Positions 27,434 to 28,343 of a stretch of 28,343 bases of DNA are shown here, in pieces. The notes below the pieces were generated by a model. That model was not told the origin of the DNA and did no database searches. It worked only from the letters and a program-made list of their open reading frames with translations. Positions within the stretch are counted from its first letter, which is position 1. Each line of letters begins with the position of its first letter. The translations under genes were made by a program, and so were the position numbers. This stretch comes from Chara braunii (lineage: Eukaryota > Streptophyta > Charophyceae > Charales > Characeae). Location: assembly GCA_003427395.1 (NCBI GenBank), contig BFEA01000057.1, forward strand, positions 481,687 to 510,029, given 5' to 3'.

Positions 27434-28343
27434 GCTGTGAAATCGCGATCCACAGAGGCAAGATGTAGCGCCAAAGGAACCCCGTCCCTCGTTCCCATCT
27501 CCATTCGCTGAAGGAACTCTAATCTCTGCACGAAATGCATTGCATATTGACCAGTAAGGATGAGTTTTACAAAGAGCATGTTTTCCAACTTTCGCACATT
27601 TCTGAAGCCTTTTTACTTCTTTCCTTACCTACTTTTGTCCATTTGAGTCAAAGCATGCTATATTAGCAAGGCCTCCGTAATGTTGAACATCTTGACATGG
27701 TTCTCACATGTAAGAGCAAAGGTGATTGATTTCAGTCCCCAGGTAGCACCATCCGGAAGCTCAGCCGTTCCGATCACTCTTCCACGACACTTGAGCTGGC
27801 ACTAACCCTCAAATAAGCACCAGGCAGTGGTATTCATCGTATGTATGCACAAACTATTCGCAACGCCAATCTGAGATGCCACATATGGAATTTTAGGATG
27901 AAGATCTTCATTTATCAAGTTTGATTTCAGAGTGCTTATCTCCTTCCAAATCCCCAAATTCTCCATTCTTGCCATGTATTTTTGCTCATCCTCCTTATTC
28001 CCTCGTATTCTGAGGATCTTGGCACTTCTCCCACTTCGATCAGTTGGGGAAACATTGCAGTGGAGCTCTTTCTCCCACTCCTCCCCAAATTTTAGGATCG
28101 AAGTGGAGAAAAGTGCAAGGAACATGAGTATGGACGAAGTACAGAAATCCAGAATGCAAAATCACACTGAAGTCCAAGTATTCAAAGCCAAAGCAGATAG
28201 CACATGGAACCGATTAACCATCCCATTGAGAATGATACAGAAGAATCGAGAGTCAATGTCCATGCCCACCAGGGCAACACCAACAGCATAACCCAAATGT
28301 AGCTCTCTCTTGTGAATGGCGCCAGGCGCCCTATCTACTCTAC
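27434..28343 (-). pseudogene. Exon-like coding remnant of unknown gene, broken by stops
   Basis: One minus-strand frame stays coding-like for about 300 codons, from the window edge to 27434. Five stops break it: TGA 28164-28162, TAG 27804-27802, TAG 27660-27658, TAA 27627-27625 and TAA 27615-27613. Typical segments are ELHLGYAVGVALVGMDIDSR, WEKELHCNVSPTDRSGRSAK, GTAELPDGATWGLKSITFA, and near the end FVQRLEFLQRMEMGTRDGVP. It ends at a consensus donor (AGC|GTGAGT, intron from 27433). The last block, 27434-27601 (168 bases), is also preceded by an acceptor-like GGCTTCAG, so it may be an exon. The two TAA stops would then fall in the intron, but any intron there would be only about 40-105 bases. 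I do not recognise the protein. It could be a decayed host gene or part of a multi-exon gene whose other exons lie outside. Confidence 0.45.

Noticed and set aside
28130-28210. Second copy of the element A LTR (gaatgcaaaatcacactgaag resembling gaatggaaaatcacattgaa at 15402)
   Set aside because: The match is about 20 bases and does not extend; chance or very old homology.
1-28343. A novel defence, biosynthetic or other multi-gene system
   Set aside because: No clustered intact genes exist here. Nearly all coding signal is decayed retrotransposon, so no such system is claimed.

Overview
The window is repeat-rich nuclear DNA from a green-lineage eukaryote. The chromovirus-type Ty3/gypsy proteins, the fused integrase-chromodomain ends, the Gag sequence style and the assembly gap resemble what I remember of the charophyte alga Chara braunii. 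That is pattern memory, not a search, and another streptophyte is possible. I see no intact protein-coding gene, no rRNA or tRNA gene, no CRISPR array and no bacterial-style operon.

Most of the readable structure is nested retrotransposons. Element C (17040-25686, + strand) is almost complete. It has two LTRs, gag, protease, reverse transcriptase, RNase H, integrase and chromodomain, and it is flanked by a perfect 5-bp target-site duplication, CTGCA. It lies inside the 3' LTR of an older relative, element B (integrase/chromodomain remnant 15598-16821; LTR halves 16734-17039 and 25692-26476). C is dead: it carries frameshifts, two in-frame stops in the integrase region, a 152-bp triplication in gag and an altered 5' LTR end. 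A third element, A, runs on the minus strand from a plant-type initiator-Met primer-binding site (15350-15361) through gag, zinc knuckle and protease to about 10870. A matching reverse-transcriptase fragment at 604-1116 probably continues A, which would make the 9.7 kb between them a later insertion or set of insertions.

That 9.7 kb (about 1120-10870) contains no recognisable transposon protein. It holds tandem, inverted and interspersed repeats: a 127-bp family with an 84-bp hairpin, a nine-copy GAAGCCACATTG array, a degenerate ~120-bp series, tRNA-derived SINE-like copies and a 238-bp tandem pair. A possible minus-strand Tat-type retroelement leader lies near 5150.

At the right end, directly after element B's LTR, is a 519-bp element with GC-rich ends and an 8-bp duplication (ATGAAAAC), which fits a non-autonomous hAT transposon. 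The last ~900 bases carry a minus-strand coding-like frame broken by five stops. It ends at a good splice donor and is the only candidate for a host gene or host pseudogene.

The observations most worth checking are the hydrophobic ORF shared by the LTRs of elements B and C, the frame-rotating gag repeat, the GAAGCCACATTG array, the hAT-like element and the right-end exon-like region.
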